DNA of 64,000 bases from Trichomonas vaginalis G3 (GCF_026262505.1 NC_067206.1:38701660-38765659), one strand, 5' to 3'. Shown: positions 20,288 through 32,061, numbered from the stretch's first letter. Made by a program: numbers and translations. The notes: generated from the sequence alone by a model not told the origin.

Positions 20288-20646
20288 CAAATAAAATTGA
20301 AAGTTCATTCAAAACAAATTGAGATGGAAAACAATGTTTTCAATCAAAAATTATTGTAAACTTTACAATTTCCAAAATTATTGCCAAAAACCGACATATT
20401 TTCAATGCAAGAGCCAATGGAACAAGGGTATATAAAAACTCAAATTTTAGTTTTATCTGTTCTCAGCGATATTATGATCTTTTTACCCACATTTTTTTAT
20501 TAATTCAATCATCAGAAAATGAGGCATTTAACACAACTATTAACTATTTCATACTTATTTAAACCGAAAAAATCATTCGCCAACAATATTGAAAAGTTGA
20601 AAACCGCAGGTTTAAAATTGTTTTCATTTTTCAAATAATCCAAAAT

Positions 20647-21665
20647 TTGAGATTAATTTTTAATTTTATTGATATTTCATCAAACGGTCAAAGTACTTTT
20701 GCAATTACTATTGGTGATCAGACATTTGATTTGAAGCAAGAAGTCATCCTGAATGTAGGATTTAAAGACATTCAAATTACAATTCCATATAAGTATTACT
20801 ATCTCAAGAAGTACTCAAATCACTTTGAGAAGACATTCCATTTCTGAACAAATGGTGCCTGCCAAGAACTTCTGATCAAGAATATTACACTACATACTGA
20901 CCAAGAAGAATTTCCATCATTGCATAATAATATTCATTTAAGAAGAAGTCCAAGCTTTCAAATTCGAAGTATTTTTAGCTTTCATTCTCAACTTCGATGT
21001 CAGCATGCGAAGAGAATTTTACTCATTCCCATTCCTTTTCATCATCGTTCAGCTTTAATTAAAACTAGGATATAAATTGGAAGATGGAAAATTATTTAAT
21101 GGAAAAGAAGTTACATCTGGTGAGTCGTTCTAAATGAGATTTCTTTGTGATGGATTTCATTAATATCATGGATAGAAATAAATATGACTCGTTCTTATCG
21201 CAAATGTTTCATTAATTGTTCAGCCATATAATGCAAATGATGTTAGCAACTCTACATTTATTTCTGAATATTCATTTTTTCAGGATATTTATTAAATCAT
21301 ATCAGAATGACTTTTGATTCAAACATTATGAAATTCATATTTGGCTCTTGTCAAACTCATAGCTGAAGATCATGTGAAAGAGTTCTACCAAGATCCAAAC
21401 ATTTTTACTCCCTGACTTATAAAGAACATGGAATTAAATTACATAAACATATAGATTTGAAAATTATCAAATTTAGAGATCAAATTTACAAAGAAATATT
21501 ATCATAGCATTCACGGAAAGAGAAGGATTTGATGAAAACCAAAAACTTCAGAACAGTTTATTTCAATATTATTGTGATCCATTTTCATTATTTGAATCAA
21601 ATGGTGCAAATATCAATGAAAAATCTGATCTCGGAATAACTGCTATTAATAATTTAAATTTCATA
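20647..21665 (+). pseudogene. Decayed host gene relic (BTB/ankyrin-protein type?)
   Basis: A plus-strand trace with an open part of 66 codons (20647-20847, with AITIGDQTFDLKQEVI, which resembles the BTB-like N-termini of Trichomonas ankyrin proteins), followed by short frames broken by stops. Just before 21665 the sequence reads ESNGANINEKSDLGITAI, a clear ankyrin fragment. It continues as ankyrin sequence after the transposon at 21669-23949. The BTB-like label for the first part is weak; the ankyrin fragment is good. Confidence 0.5.
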
Positions 21666-21668
21666 TTA

Positions 21669-23949
21669 AGGATACCCTTACGTGTCAGATTTTTTGCGCA
21701 TACGAAGAAGTCATGCTAGACATGAGCTATAAACCTGAAATTTTAGCAACATATTTAAAACTTTTTAAACTACAATACACTTTAATATTCAAGAACAAAA
21801 ATATTCTTTTTAGAAATTACATAATTATTTTATGTGAAATCTATATAAAAACATATTTTGCGAGCGTAACTTTTTTCTTTATAAGCACCTTATATGACTG
21901 ATAAACTGTGAAGGCACATAATTGTTAATTCATAGAGTTGATATGTTTCCAAAATTGAGAGGAAATTTGAAAATTGAATACCCTTTCAATTCAATTTTCA
22001 AAAGATATCAGCTCCTTCAATAATTGAAGGACGATTTTGATCATTTGCTCTTAAAACAAGTATGCCATGGAGAAAAAAGTTACGCTCGCAAATCTGAAAT
22101 ATAACTATCATATAAAAAAATTAAATTTCTAATTTTTTACTCTATAGATATTATTGGCCATTTGTGTAATGCATAAAAGTTTATGTCATATGCATACATT
22201 TGGAAGTATGGGAGACGAGGGAAATTACTTCTATGAGGGACTAGGATTTTTAAAAATTTCTCTATCGGACTCACCATTCAATTTCTCGAAAATTAAAAAA
22301 AAATCAATAATAGCTAAAATGTATTATGCATAACAAATTTTAATGTTAACGGTATTTTTTGAACTTCATGACATGAATTTTCTTTATATTATTTTTTTTT
22401 TGGATTTTCTATGATTTATGCGATAGGCTGGAACAACATTGTAAGTGCAATGATATCATTTATAGAGAAATCTAAAACTTCAGCATTCAGAACTCGCAAC
22501 CACAAAAATATTCATTTGCTAAGTAAGTAAAGTTGATTAAGTTCGACACTTAGCTTTTATACGTAAAACCAAATGTGTATTGTTATTTCTTGTTAAATTA
22601 TTGAGAAAAAAATAAATTGTAAGAGAAACGATACTGATTATTGAAATAATATGAGAGGTAGCTGCAGATTTCTTCATTAACATGCCGGAAATTTGTTAAT
22701 CTTGGTTTTCTATCATAAAATCTGTCGAAGAATCTAAAAACGGAGATATGAAATAGAGATCATGTAAATCTAGAGTATCCTGTCAGAAAAATAGACTAAG
22801 CATGTAACCCTTTTTTGGTCATAAACACTTTTTACCACTTAGTCATACAGATGATCATTAAATTTAAACGAGCACTTTTTGTCAGAATTTATTCTTTTAC
22901 AAAGACAGAAGATTTTAGTATTATTTAATATTAGTGCTGTAGCAAAATTCAAAAAACGGTGAAAATTCAGTGAATTTGTGAATTCACATTTTTTTTTCGA
23001 CATTTTTTCTTGATATATCCATGCACATTAAGAACACAGCTTTGATACGCTTAAAAAAGCATATTTCATATGAAATTGTTAAAGAAATAAACAAATTTAT
23101 ATAAAAATTGCACTTATGGGCAGTTTAGATATATAATTATATATATAACATATATACAAATCCATAGACAAAGTGCAATAACTACAATGTTGTAGAAAAT
23201 TACAGCAGAAATACTGACTTTTTGAAGGATAATAAGAATTCTTCTAAATGTTGTATTTTTTATAATTTGATTGATTTTTTTACTATTTCATTAATCTTTT
23301 ATGAATAATAATTATTTTAATATATGTGCTATTAAAATTTCAAATTTTGACTAATATATCTAAGTTATCTGAACGAAACATTTAGAAAATATCATACTTA
23401 CATTGAAATAGCAAGTAGAGCATATTAATAGCAAGTTTCTTGGCTTTATATCTATCATCTATTGTTGTTTGATCAAACAAAATTCACTCTATTATATGGT
23501 GTCAATTAATTAAAACAATTTTTAATAGTTATTTATTTAGTGCGAATAAGTGCAAACTCATAAATGAATAACTTAATAGTAGAAATGAATTATCTGATAT
23601 ATAAATCTCACATTTTGTCCATCAGAAATACTTTAATTGCATACGCATAACTATTAGTAATACGTCTGGAGTGTCAATTAATAACAATCCCACAACAAGT
23701 AAAATTCAGATTTTTATTAAACTTATTTTTTCCTAAAGTTTCTCAAATTACTATATATACATATGTGGATAAAATAATAGTAATATTGTAAAAAATTAGA
23801 TAATTTTTTTTATTTGAGAACCTCTCAAAAGTTCATTCAATTTATCAATTGTTTCAGTTTGATGTATATTCATTTCTGGAGCCTAAAACTTTAGCAATCA
23901 TGACAATATCATATTCTCTTTCTAACTACGCAATGTAAGGGTATCCTTA
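21669..23949. mobile_element. TA-flanked non-autonomous DNA transposon in an ankyrin relic
   Basis: The ends are inverted repeats: TTAAGGATACCCTTAC at left and GTAAGGGTATCCTTAA at right, about 2.28 kb apart. Outside them both sides read TA. The insertion separates two ankyrin-coding fragments (to 21665 and from 23957). No transposase frame inside. TA duplication suggests Tc1/mariner; TTAA at both ends leaves piggyBac possible. The interior is AT-rich and holds a smaller nested element at 21857-22092. Confidence 0.75.
21857..22092. mobile_element. 236-bp MITE nested in the TA-flanked element
   Basis: Bounded by 22-bp inverted repeats beginning TTTGCGAGCGTAAC and running into TTTTTTCT, with no coding capacity. 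Size and structure are those of a MITE. The target duplication is not clear by eye. Confidence 0.65.
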
Positions 23950-23956
23950 ATAGCAT

Positions 23957-24200
23957 AGAAACAATCATGCTTCATATTTCATATGAGGCAAATATCAATG
24001 AAAAAGATAATGATGGAGGAATCCCTCATTATAGAACAACAACGAATAAAAGTATAATAGCAGCTAAGCTTCTTATTTCACATGGTGCAAATATCAATGA
24101 AAAGATAATATTGGAAAAGCTACTTTCACCTATGCATCTGACAACAATTATAAAAAATAACTGAACTTCTCTTAAAAATGGCGCAAAAAAACATTAAATA
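23957..24200 (+). pseudogene. Ankyrin-repeat gene relic, 3' part
   Basis: Contains two recognisable ankyrin repeats of the Trichomonas type: NINEKDNDGGIPHY and IIAAKLLISHGANINEK, then frame-shifted remnants of a third. The trace runs on from the fragment left of the transposon. Frame changes and missing bases show it is not functional. The intact family are long ankyrin proteins of unknown role. Confidence 0.75.
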
Positions 24201-24868
24201 AGCTAAATACAGAATATATCAATGCTTTTTATTTTAACTTTTTTTTTCCTCAATAAACGAAGATCATGTCATTTATGCTTAAGTGCACCCTTAGGAAATA
24301 AATTTATTCTTGTCAGATGACTACTTTAATTCTTAAACTTTGGGATTTTGCACTCCCAAAAAAAAATTCCTGACGAATATCTGACAAAAAAGTGTCGGAT
24401 ATAAAATCAGATGTTTTTGTCTCATATTTAGCCAATATATATGTTGGAGCTGGATCAAACCATCGTCAAAAACTGATTTAAACGGAGTTACACTATTTTC
24501 ATTCAAAATTAATTATATTATTCACTACCAACATTCATTTCGATATCATCTTATAAAATTTCATCAATAATGAATTACATTTGCATTAATAAATCATATC
24601 AAGTATGATTTCTTCATTAATTGGCATCAATATATACCAAATCTTTGCAATTAAAATATATTGTTATTTTTTCTCAAGAATCTAGCCATAATCAAAATTA
24701 ATGTGTTACAAATAATCAAATATTTTTATATTACCCCAATTAATGCAAAAATGAAACCGAAATAATAATTTCTAATATTTTTAGTCAAAAAAATGATAAC
24801 GTAAGCCAATTACATATACTTTAAATAGATTTAACTAATATCATATTTATTCAATTTATATCTATATC
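24201..24868. other. Gene-free AT-rich stretch
   Basis: No gene, repeat or RNA feature that I can support. It lies between the ankyrin relic and the 3' end of the RRM gene. Confidence 0.6.
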
Positions 24869-25387
24869 TTATTTGAGTCCTTCTGGGGCATAACGAACAT
24901 GTATTTCTTTATCGTTTAGAATACCTCCATTCAGGTGTTCTATAGCAGCATCAGCTTCTGATTTATTTCTGTAAGTGACAAAGCAGATGCCTAAGTATTT
25001 ACCTGTAATTGCTGTAGCCATAGCGCAATAAAGAACTTCTCCGTATTTCATAAAGTGGAAAAATATGTCTTGTTCTGAGATTGATTGATCGAGTCCTTCG
25101 ATAATTAGCTTGTTCTGGCCACTCTGAATGAAATTAAGAGTTTCTTCATCTCCGTAAGTGATTTTGATTTTATTGTTATCAACTAATGCATAGTTAAACT
25201 CGTGAATTGCCTTTTTAGCTGCTTCGTGATCTGTAAAAACAACATGTGCGGTTTGCTCTGTTTCATGTGGTTCCATTTTTGGAAGATAAACAAGCTTAAT
25301 TTGGCCGCATGGCTCAAAGATATTGCGAATGGATGATTCTGTGGCATCAAGTGGTAATCCTCTAACGAAAATCTTTGTTGGTTCCAT
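24869..25387 (-). CDS. Two-RRM RNA-binding protein
   Basis: Protein of 172 residues made of two RNA-recognition motifs. RRM1 (about 4-78) has TKIFVRGLPLDATESSIR as RNP2 and AHVVFTDHEAAKKAIHEF as RNP1 region. RRM2 (about 90-167) has NKLIIEGLDQSISEQDIFFH and GICFVTYRNKSEADAAIEHL. There is no further domain. The architecture resembles compact ELAV/CELF-like or splicing-type proteins; binding single-stranded RNA is the family role, the specific target unknown. The frame is intact and a TCATT initiator sits three bases upstream of the ATG. It is divergent from the tRNA and LRR genes. Confidence 0.9.
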   Translation of the reverse strand: MEPTKIFVRGLPLDATESSIRNIFEPCGQIKLVYLPKMEPHETEQTAHVVFTDHEAAKKAIHEFNYALVDNNKIKITYGDEETLNFIQSGQNKLIIEGLDQSISEQDIFFHFMKYGEVLYCAMATAITGKYLGICFVTYRNKSEADAAIEHLNGGILNDKEIHVRYAPEGLK

Positions 25388-25389
25388 GG

Positions 25390-25394
25390 AATGA
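25390..25394 (-). promoter_or_regulatory. Initiator (TCATT) of the RRM gene
   Basis: Matches TCA+1Y(T/A); transcription would start five bases before the ATG, within the very short 5' leaders normal for Trichomonas mRNAs. Confidence 0.55.
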
Positions 25395-25627
25395 AATAAT
25401 TTTCAATTCAAAGTGACAAAAACCGCCAAAAATTTTATTGTCCCTTTATGATCTGCTAGACTTGTTGGATAAAATGATATAATTAATACCATTAGGAATT
25501 ATATATTATATTGGCAACAGTTCAGCACTCAGTAGGACATTTATCTTCGAGTAAAATGACGTAAATTCATTGAAAATCATAAACTTATGTATTATTATTT
25601 ATTCAAAATAAATTGAATAAATGTAAA

Positions 25628-25700
25628 GCCTGCGTAGCATAGTGGTTATTGCGTGCGCCTTGTAAGCGCAAGGTCGCCGGTTCAACTCCGGTCGTAGGCA
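25628..25700 (+). tRNA. tRNA-Thr (anticodon UGU)
   Basis: A 73-base cloverleaf. Acceptor stem GCCTGCG with CGTAGGC (one G-U pair), D arm GCA/TGC, anticodon stem TGCGC/GCGCA with loop CTTGTAA (anticodon TGT, reading ACA), T arm GCCGG-TTCAACT-CCGGT, discriminator A. No intron; CCA is not encoded. A and B box regions are present (TAGCATAGTGG and GGTTCAACTCC). Confidence 0.95.
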
Positions 25701-25704
25701 AATC

Positions 25705-25716
25705 TTTTTCTTTTTT
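25705..25716 (+). terminator. RNA polymerase III terminator
   Basis: TTTTT, a C, then TTTTTT starting five bases after the tRNA: the usual pol III stop signal. Confidence 0.75.
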
Positions 25717-25916
25717 AATTTTTTTTTACTTCAAAGATTCGACAATATAAATAGTTCAAGAAAGCATAACTATAGTTGCTAAGAATAGTTTCATTGTAAC
25801 ATAGTTATTGATGCTATAATTCCTTTATTTTTCCCCTCATTTTTTATAAAACTTCCGATCATCAAATTTTATTGAAAAAAGTGAACGTTTAAAAATTCAG
25901 AATTTTGTTGTTGAAA

Positions 25917-27812
25917 ATGAACTCAGCAGATCCTTCGGTGGGGACTCTAAATGAAAATGAAATGATTTCATCATTTCAATCTCTTGATATAAAATCATTG
26001 AAAGGTATTCGAATTCCACCAGCAAATGCTCTTGATTTAAGTAACAATCATATAAAATCTCTTCAAGGACTTTCATCACCAGAAATTATTAAATTACTAC
26101 AGTTGTCTCATAATAATCTCACAACAATTGAAGAAGATCCATTTAAATTTTGTACTAGCCTAGCATATCTTGATTTATCATATAATTTTATAACAAAGAT
26201 TGAAAAAATATTTCATATTCCTCAATTACATTCTCTTAATTTATCAAATAATCAAATCGAAATTATTGAAAACCTTGAAGGATGCGTTTCGCTTAAGCAA
26301 TTAAATCTATCAAATAATAAAATTCGCTCCATTTTTATACGCAGTCCTATTCCAAGACTTGTGAATCTTGATATTAGTGGAAATCAATTTAGAACTTTAC
26401 GCGGGATAAATGTTTTTTCGGGACTTTCAACACTAATTATGAACAATATGAGTATAAGTAATATCAATGAATTGCGAACACTTTTAAATTTGCGTTCTTT
26501 AAGTGCAATACATAATAAAATTACAGATTTTACCCCATTTTATATGGCTCTTTTATCATATATTGATTTATCATTCAATTATCTTACATCGTTAAAGTCT
26601 TTTACTTGTTTTCAATCACTTATTACATTAGATATTTCAAATAATCCATTAGATGATAAATCTTTTATAATTGACGGATTTTTTCCTCACCTAAAGGAAC
26701 TAAATGCAAGTTCTACTAAAATTTCAAAATTATCACCACTTTCTGCAATTGCTCCAAATCTTGTATCATTAATTATGAATTATTGCAAAATTAATACGAT
26801 AGATGACATAACAAATTTTGTATGTAATTCTAAATCGCTCAAATACCTGGACATCAGAGGGAATCCAATCAATTTTGATTATTATCCTGAGATTCCAAAA
26901 AATTCAGAAAATGAAGAAATAAAACTACAAGAATATGGTTCAGAGGAACAATATAGCAGCCAATACGGTAACAATGAAGCAAGAGCTAATTACAGAATAT
27001 CAATTCTATCAAATTTTAATGGAATTGTTTGGTTAGATGGAATTAAAGTTTCTGGAAAGAATCAAGAAATAATTCCGCCTTCAAAAATCAACTTTTTAGA
27101 CGAAACAGATATTCAAGAATCAGCAAATGATCTTCCAATTCCTATAAGGCCTAATTTTAAACAACATGAGACAAAAACTCAAGATGATCAAAATCTCGAA
27201 GATGATGATGAAAATTTCGAAAGTCCTAATGATGAAATTAATGATATTTCTAAAAAAGAAAATCAGAATTTATATAAACAAAATAGATATGATGATAATG
27301 AATCAAGTACTTCTATGTTTGATAGTTTTGATGATTCTGGACCTTATTATGCAGATTTTCAGAGACAAGGAATTGATGAAACAAATCCTGGTTTGTTTGG
27401 ATTCGTACCTGATGGAGATTCTGCAGTAAGTGATGATAAATTATATGTAGCAGCTACTGATGGTGATTCAGAATTTGTTTATATGCCAATTAAGCATAGG
27501 AAAAAGGATCAAAATCAAAATCTAAATCAGCAGCCTTTATTTACTGAACCGCCAAACTATGCTGATAAGACTGGCCAATACATGGAGTACAAGAGAGGTG
27601 GTTGCCAGTTCTGGGTATCATTTAACAATACAAAAGACAGCACAATAAGAAATACAATAAAATACCCAAGTCCTCTCAAACCAAAAGGATATAGATATCC
27701 TCCATTCAGAAATTCTCCAATGCCAAGACCGATTCCCCAAGGTTCCTTTCCATTCACGCAAAAATCAGATAGAAAACTTCCTTGGGATCAAGAATCTGAA
27801 CAAAATATATAA
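25917..27812 (+). CDS. Leucine-rich repeat protein with acidic, disordered tail
   Basis: Protein of 631 residues from the first ATG (the open frame extends four codons upstream without an ATG). Residues about 30-330 hold ten or more leucine-rich repeats of about 22 residues (LDLSNNHIKSLQGL, LNLSNNQIEIIENL, LNLSNNKIRSI, LDISNNPLDD), of the SDS22-like kind with a DIRGNPI cap-like end. After about residue 350 it becomes acidic and Asn/Gln-rich, with many Asp/Glu runs and a Pro-rich C-terminus. LRRs are protein-interaction surfaces; no catalytic, membrane or signal segment is visible. It starts 216 bases after the tRNA in the same direction. Partner and role are unknown. Confidence 0.88.
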   Translation: MNSADPSVGTLNENEMISSFQSLDIKSLKGIRIPPANALDLSNNHIKSLQGLSSPEIIKLLQLSHNNLTTIEEDPFKFCTSLAYLDLSYNFITKIEKIFHIPQLHSLNLSNNQIEIIENLEGCVSLKQLNLSNNKIRSIFIRSPIPRLVNLDISGNQFRTLRGINVFSGLSTLIMNNMSISNINELRTLLNLRSLSAIHNKITDFTPFYMALLSYIDLSFNYLTSLKSFTCFQSLITLDISNNPLDDKSFIIDGFFPHLKELNASSTKISKLSPLSAIAPNLVSLIMNYCKINTIDDITNFVCNSKSLKYLDIRGNPINFDYYPEIPKNSENEEIKLQEYGSEEQYSSQYGNNEARANYRISILSNFNGIVWLDGIKVSGKNQEIIPPSKINFLDETDIQESANDLPIPIRPNFKQHETKTQDDQNLEDDDENFESPNDEINDISKKENQNLYKQNRYDDNESSTSMFDSFDDSGPYYADFQRQGIDETNPGLFGFVPDGDSAVSDDKLYVAATDGDSEFVYMPIKHRKKDQNQNLNQQPLFTEPPNYADKTGQYMEYKRGGCQFWVSFNNTKDSTIRNTIKYPSPLKPKGYRYPPFRNSPMPRPIPQGSFPFTQKSDRKLPWDQESEQNI

Positions 27813-28624
27813 TGTTGTTGTATGTATTTCTATAGATTTAAAATATGTTTGTCATTATGATAGATTTTAGTTTTGATTTGAGAGGCGGATTGAAGCAAAC
27901 TGCTCATAATGTTGAAGTGCTTCATTATTGCAAAGGTATGGTTGAATTTCTTGTTTTAAATTGAGCTTATATTTTATCACAAGATGGTGATAAAAAGTTT
28001 TTTTTTATAGTGATTGAGATAAATTTCAAAAAATGTATTATTGAAAATCTTATTCAGATAAGGTGTTTCATTAGGGGTCCTGACTATTAGTTTATTAATT
28101 TTATTTCGTTAAAATTAATTAAATTTCATGTTGAAAGTAATATTCGTCTATTTTCATATAAAAAAGAATAATATTTTTGACATGTAATGCTCAGAAATTT
28201 GAAATAAAATATCGATACATTTTCAAAAGTATGATATATTAAACAATTTATTCATTTCAGTGTTATTTCAATTTCCTTAAAAATTGAGATTGAGCATAAA
28301 TCAGGTTTTTCAATTGACCTGAATCATAAAAAGAATATGGTTCATTAATAACACATAAAATGAAAAAAATAATAAATTCAATGAGTTAGAACGATAAAGA
28401 CCATATTGAATTTGTTATTATAAAGTTAATTAAAATGGCTAAATAAGCAATTAAATTAAAAACTCCGATTTTTCAATGCATTCATACAATTGTATCGTCA
28501 AACGCATATTAACCATGATTTTTTGAATAAATATGAAAACTCTGTCTGAAATAGAATTAAATTTTTCAAAAGATTTTTCCTCATCAAAAAACTTTTTGTA
28601 AAGAGATATATTATTCAAATTTAA
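27813..28624. other. Intergenic stretch with no supported gene
   Basis: AT-rich. A 36-codon plus-strand frame near 27857-27965 (MIDFSFDLRGGLKQTAHN) is better composed than its surroundings but too short to call. No intron-type motif (ACTAACACACAG) follows it. Confidence 0.5.
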
Positions 28625-30646
28625 ATGAGCAAAGAACCTGATAGCCAAGCAATTCTGGCACGGCTAGATGAATCTCTTAATGATGGTAAGTTCTTTGAAG
28701 AGTTTAATAAGGCAGTAGTCAATACTTTCTTAAGAAATAATGAAATTACAATTGAGCAAGCAACGACATTAATATCGGAAGCCAAGTACAAATATGCATC
28801 AAAGGATTCTTTCCGCCTTTTCCAATCTGTCAGAATTAAAGATCTCGAATCCATCGATAAACTCATTACTTTCCTTTCAACCTTGAAAGAAACACTCAAA
28901 TCACCATTCTTTGACATGATATCAGATGTTATACACAAACAAGAAGCAGAGAAAAACAAACTAAACGAAGAAATTGAAAATCTCAAAGAGCAGATTGCGC
29001 AAACCCAAAATTCAGACGAAAAACCAGTTATTATTCTGAAGGACAAAACAGATTTTACAAGAGTCTATAATTTGCTCGGTAAAGTTGCCAATAGCGGCGA
29101 TGAAGAGTCAATTCAGTTTTTAAACAAGTATGGATTCACAGATGTCAAGAATTCTCAAAACGAATCATTACTAGTCACAGCTTGCCAAAAGGGCGATACA
29201 AAATTAGTTCAATTTTTGATAGAAAACGGATCAGATCGTCATGTCACCGATAAAGATGGGAATAACATACTTATCGTTGCTACAAAGAACTCAAGAACAG
29301 AAACCATCAACTATTTACTCAGTATCGGCTTTGATCCTTCGATCACATCACAAAATGGCGAAAAAGCTATCACAATTGCCACAAATAACAAACAATACGA
29401 TATCGTAGAATTACTATTCGATCATGGAATCAGATACGAGTCTAAAGATGAAATCAACGAGAATGCTGTTTTTGGATTTACAAATCTTGGCAAATTAAAA
29501 ATTTTACAGCATCTTTCAGACCTAGGTGTCAACTTTTTAGTCAAAGATGACAAAGAGAGAACTCCTTTGTTCTATTCCATTAAAAAAGGCTACGAAGACG
29601 TCACTTAATTTTTGATGACGAAAAACTTAGACGTAAATGCATCAGATGACAAAGGATGGCGTCCAATGCATCACGCATGTGCTCATGGTGAACTTAAATC
29701 AGTCAAAGCCCTTGTTGCCGCTGGTGCCAAAATTGATATCAAATCTCAAAACGGAACAACGCCAATTATCGTTGCCGCACTTAATGGAGAGATCGAAATC
29801 ATCAAATACCTACTTGAAAATGGTGCAAACAACAACGACCACACTTCAAAAGGTTTGTCACTTTTGAGTTGTTCTGCATCTAAAGGATATCGTAAAGCTG
29901 TTGACTTCTTTAAGAACAAAGGACTTGATGTTAATGAACCTGATAAGGATAAGATCACTCCTTTGATGCATAGCGCTAGAAAAGGTTCAATTGAAACATT
30001 CTTATATCTTATTGACAGCGGAGCACGCATTGATGATATCGATAAGTATAAGAGGAATTCATTGATACATGCTGCTATATTCGGACAACTTAATATCGTT
30101 GAATATTACTATCAACAAAAATTAGATTTGACATTTAAGGATAATGACGGCAAATGTGCTTTAATTCACGCTTGCCGTAATGGACACCTTCCTATTGTTA
30201 AGTTCTTATGCGAGCATGGCGTTAGTTTGAATGTTGTTGATAATGATGGCTGGAATCCAATCATTTACTCAGCAGCAAAGGGACATTTAGAGGTAGTTAA
30301 GTATCTATTGAAGAAGAAAGCTGATATTAACTCAACAGATCCAAAGGGAATCACTCCAATTATTGCTGCAAATGGAAATGGTTTCAAAGAAGTCGCAGAA
30401 TTCTTGGAACAAGTCAGGGATGGAAAGATACAACTCTCTGATGATGAAGAGAGACAGGTTAAGGTTGGATTCGCAATGCCAAGGTATTTGGATGACACTG
30501 ATTCCGATGTTGGAGATTTCGAATTTTCTTTCTCAGAAAAAGGAAAGAAATCACCAAAGAAACTTAGGTTGATGAATTCTGATGGAAAGAAACTTAAGAG
30601 AATGCAGCCAAAGAAGAACGAAGAAGAATCTGATTCTGATACTTAA
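28625..30646 (+). pseudogene. Ankyrin-repeat protein gene interrupted by one in-frame stop
   Basis: A frame of 674 codons, open except for a single TAA at 29606-29608. The first part (327 residues) has a helical N-terminal domain typical of Trichomonas ankyrin proteins, a coiled coil (about 115-140, KLNEEIENLKEQIAQ) and ankyrin repeats from about 165. The second part (ATG at 29615) continues the repeats in the same frame (SDDKGWRPMHHACAHGELKS) for about nine units. It ends with a Ser/Asp-rich, Lys-rich tail (DDTDSDVGDFEFSFSEK). The stop falls inside a repeat at a position where Lys is usual in neighbours, so AAA to TAA is the simplest explanation. A recent nonsense allele, a sequencing error or read-through are all possible. 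Confidence 0.85.
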
Positions 30647-31198
30647 TTTGTTTAATTTAATAAAAAGCTATTATATAATATTTAAATGGCTCATATTCTC
30701 CAAAATAGTATATTGATGCTAGATCCAATGATGATGTTAACATCAATTACAAAAATAACTCGATATAAGGATGTAAGGAAGTCCCCAATCCACTTGGGCT
30801 ACTTGAAGTTTGGGATACCATCCCATATTGAAATTTTTCAATGAGTTTCAAGAAAAAAAAATAATAAAAATTGGCGAAGGCAAAAAGAGATTAAAGATAT
30901 TTCCCAGGTTATCTATTTAAAAAACGTATTTTTGAGTCTTTGAATGGATGTTTCACCTCACTAGAATGAATTGTTGGACTCCAAACTTTCAGGGTTGATC
31001 CAATGCATCATACAGGACAACATTTGTCTCAAAGTTTGTGTTATATTCAAATTTTCACCAAGTATGGTGTTATTTTTTCAGTATGGTGTTATTTTTCTGA
31101 GGTTATTTGATTGCAACCAAACAAAATAAAATTTGAATGCAAAGTCAAAAGATGACTTTGTCAGATAAAAAATTGAATAGTTTACATAATTATTGAGA
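30647..31198. other. Intergenic stretch with no supported gene
   Basis: AT-rich, no supported gene. A short doubled motif (AGTATGGTGTTATTTTT) occurs at about 31064-31098. Confidence 0.55.
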
Positions 31199-32061
31199 AA
31201 TGAAGGCGAATGAATATAACTCAATAATTTATAACATTAATAAAAGATATTTTGCTGTTGATGTGCTAAAAAAATCAATGGAATTCATTAATGCTCATGT
31301 TAAAATGATTTAAATTTCTCAATTTCAATTTAAACTAATGATTTATCAAATGGAAATGAAAATATATTATTATTCATCGTTTAGCAATCATATTTTATTG
31401 GCTAATACAAAGAATTCTCTTGATTCAGAATATTTAATTAGGATTAAATCAAAATTTATTGGTAAAATATAATCATGTAGTCCATTATACAGATGATCTG
31501 TATAATGGAATATTTACATATATCAGAGAACAAAATAATGGTCAAAATCCATTAACTTGTCAAGCCATTGATGTTTATATTTCAAAAGGATTTAGAGGAA
31601 TTACATCAGATTTATTCGAATATTCAAATACTCTTCATGGTTGGGGTTTGTCAGAAGTTACAAACAACTTTATTTGCTTTGATTTCAAAGAAAACAAAAT
31701 TTCTCTTGAAGCTTACACAATAAAATCAGGATCAGCTAGTAGTTATTGGGAATTTCCAGTTAATTTTGCAATTGAAGGTAGTAACAACAATTCATCATGG
31801 TCAATGATTGATGATAAACCAAATAACATGGAATTAGGAGCAAATAATAAAACTTATACATGGAAATGTAATAAATCACCATTATATAGATATATTAGAT
31901 TTAGACTCAAATCAATATATCAATGTTGTGGTTTATTCACAGACCATTTTGAATTTTTTGGCGGTATTAACAATGTTGGTGTTAGACGCCAAATATCATT
32001 AAATTTCATGTATTACATAATATTCCATATTCCACCTATTGATTTATTCTTTTTATCATGA
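31199..32061 (+). pseudogene. BTB/F5-8C-type protein relic; C-terminal discoidin-like domain open
   Basis: An open frame (31459-32061, about 200 codons, no ATG near its start) encodes an F5/8C (discoidin)-like beta domain. It carries NGIFTYIREQNNGQNP, then NNFICFDFKENKISLEAYTI, NFAIEGSNNNSSWSMIDDK and LYRYIRFRLKS with a closing FEFFGG. Upstream (31199-31455) short traces in other frames look like the BACK region of BTB proteins (AVDVLKKSMEFINAHV-like), broken by stops. BTB-BACK-F5/8C proteins are a large Trichomonas family of unknown role. This copy lacks an intact N-terminal part. Confidence 0.7.

Larger units (their letters stand above)
12810..20336. repeat. Tandem segmental array: two full 2.35-kb units and a partial third
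   Basis: Unit A spans about 12810-15158, unit B 17510-19858 and partial unit C 19859-20336; each carries one Myb gene. A and B differ by only a few single-base and short length changes across 2,349 bp, so the duplication is recent. B runs directly into C at the sequence GAATTTATG-AATTC. The A/B junction had the same sequence but is now split by a 2,342-bp transposon. Identity of C with A and B ends near 20336, where C keeps a different upstream flank. Confidence 0.92.

Noticed and set aside
27857-27965. Short exon-like frame with a GTATGG after it
   Set aside because: No matching Trichomonas 3' splice/branch motif (ACTAACACACAG) follows, and the frame is only 36 codons.
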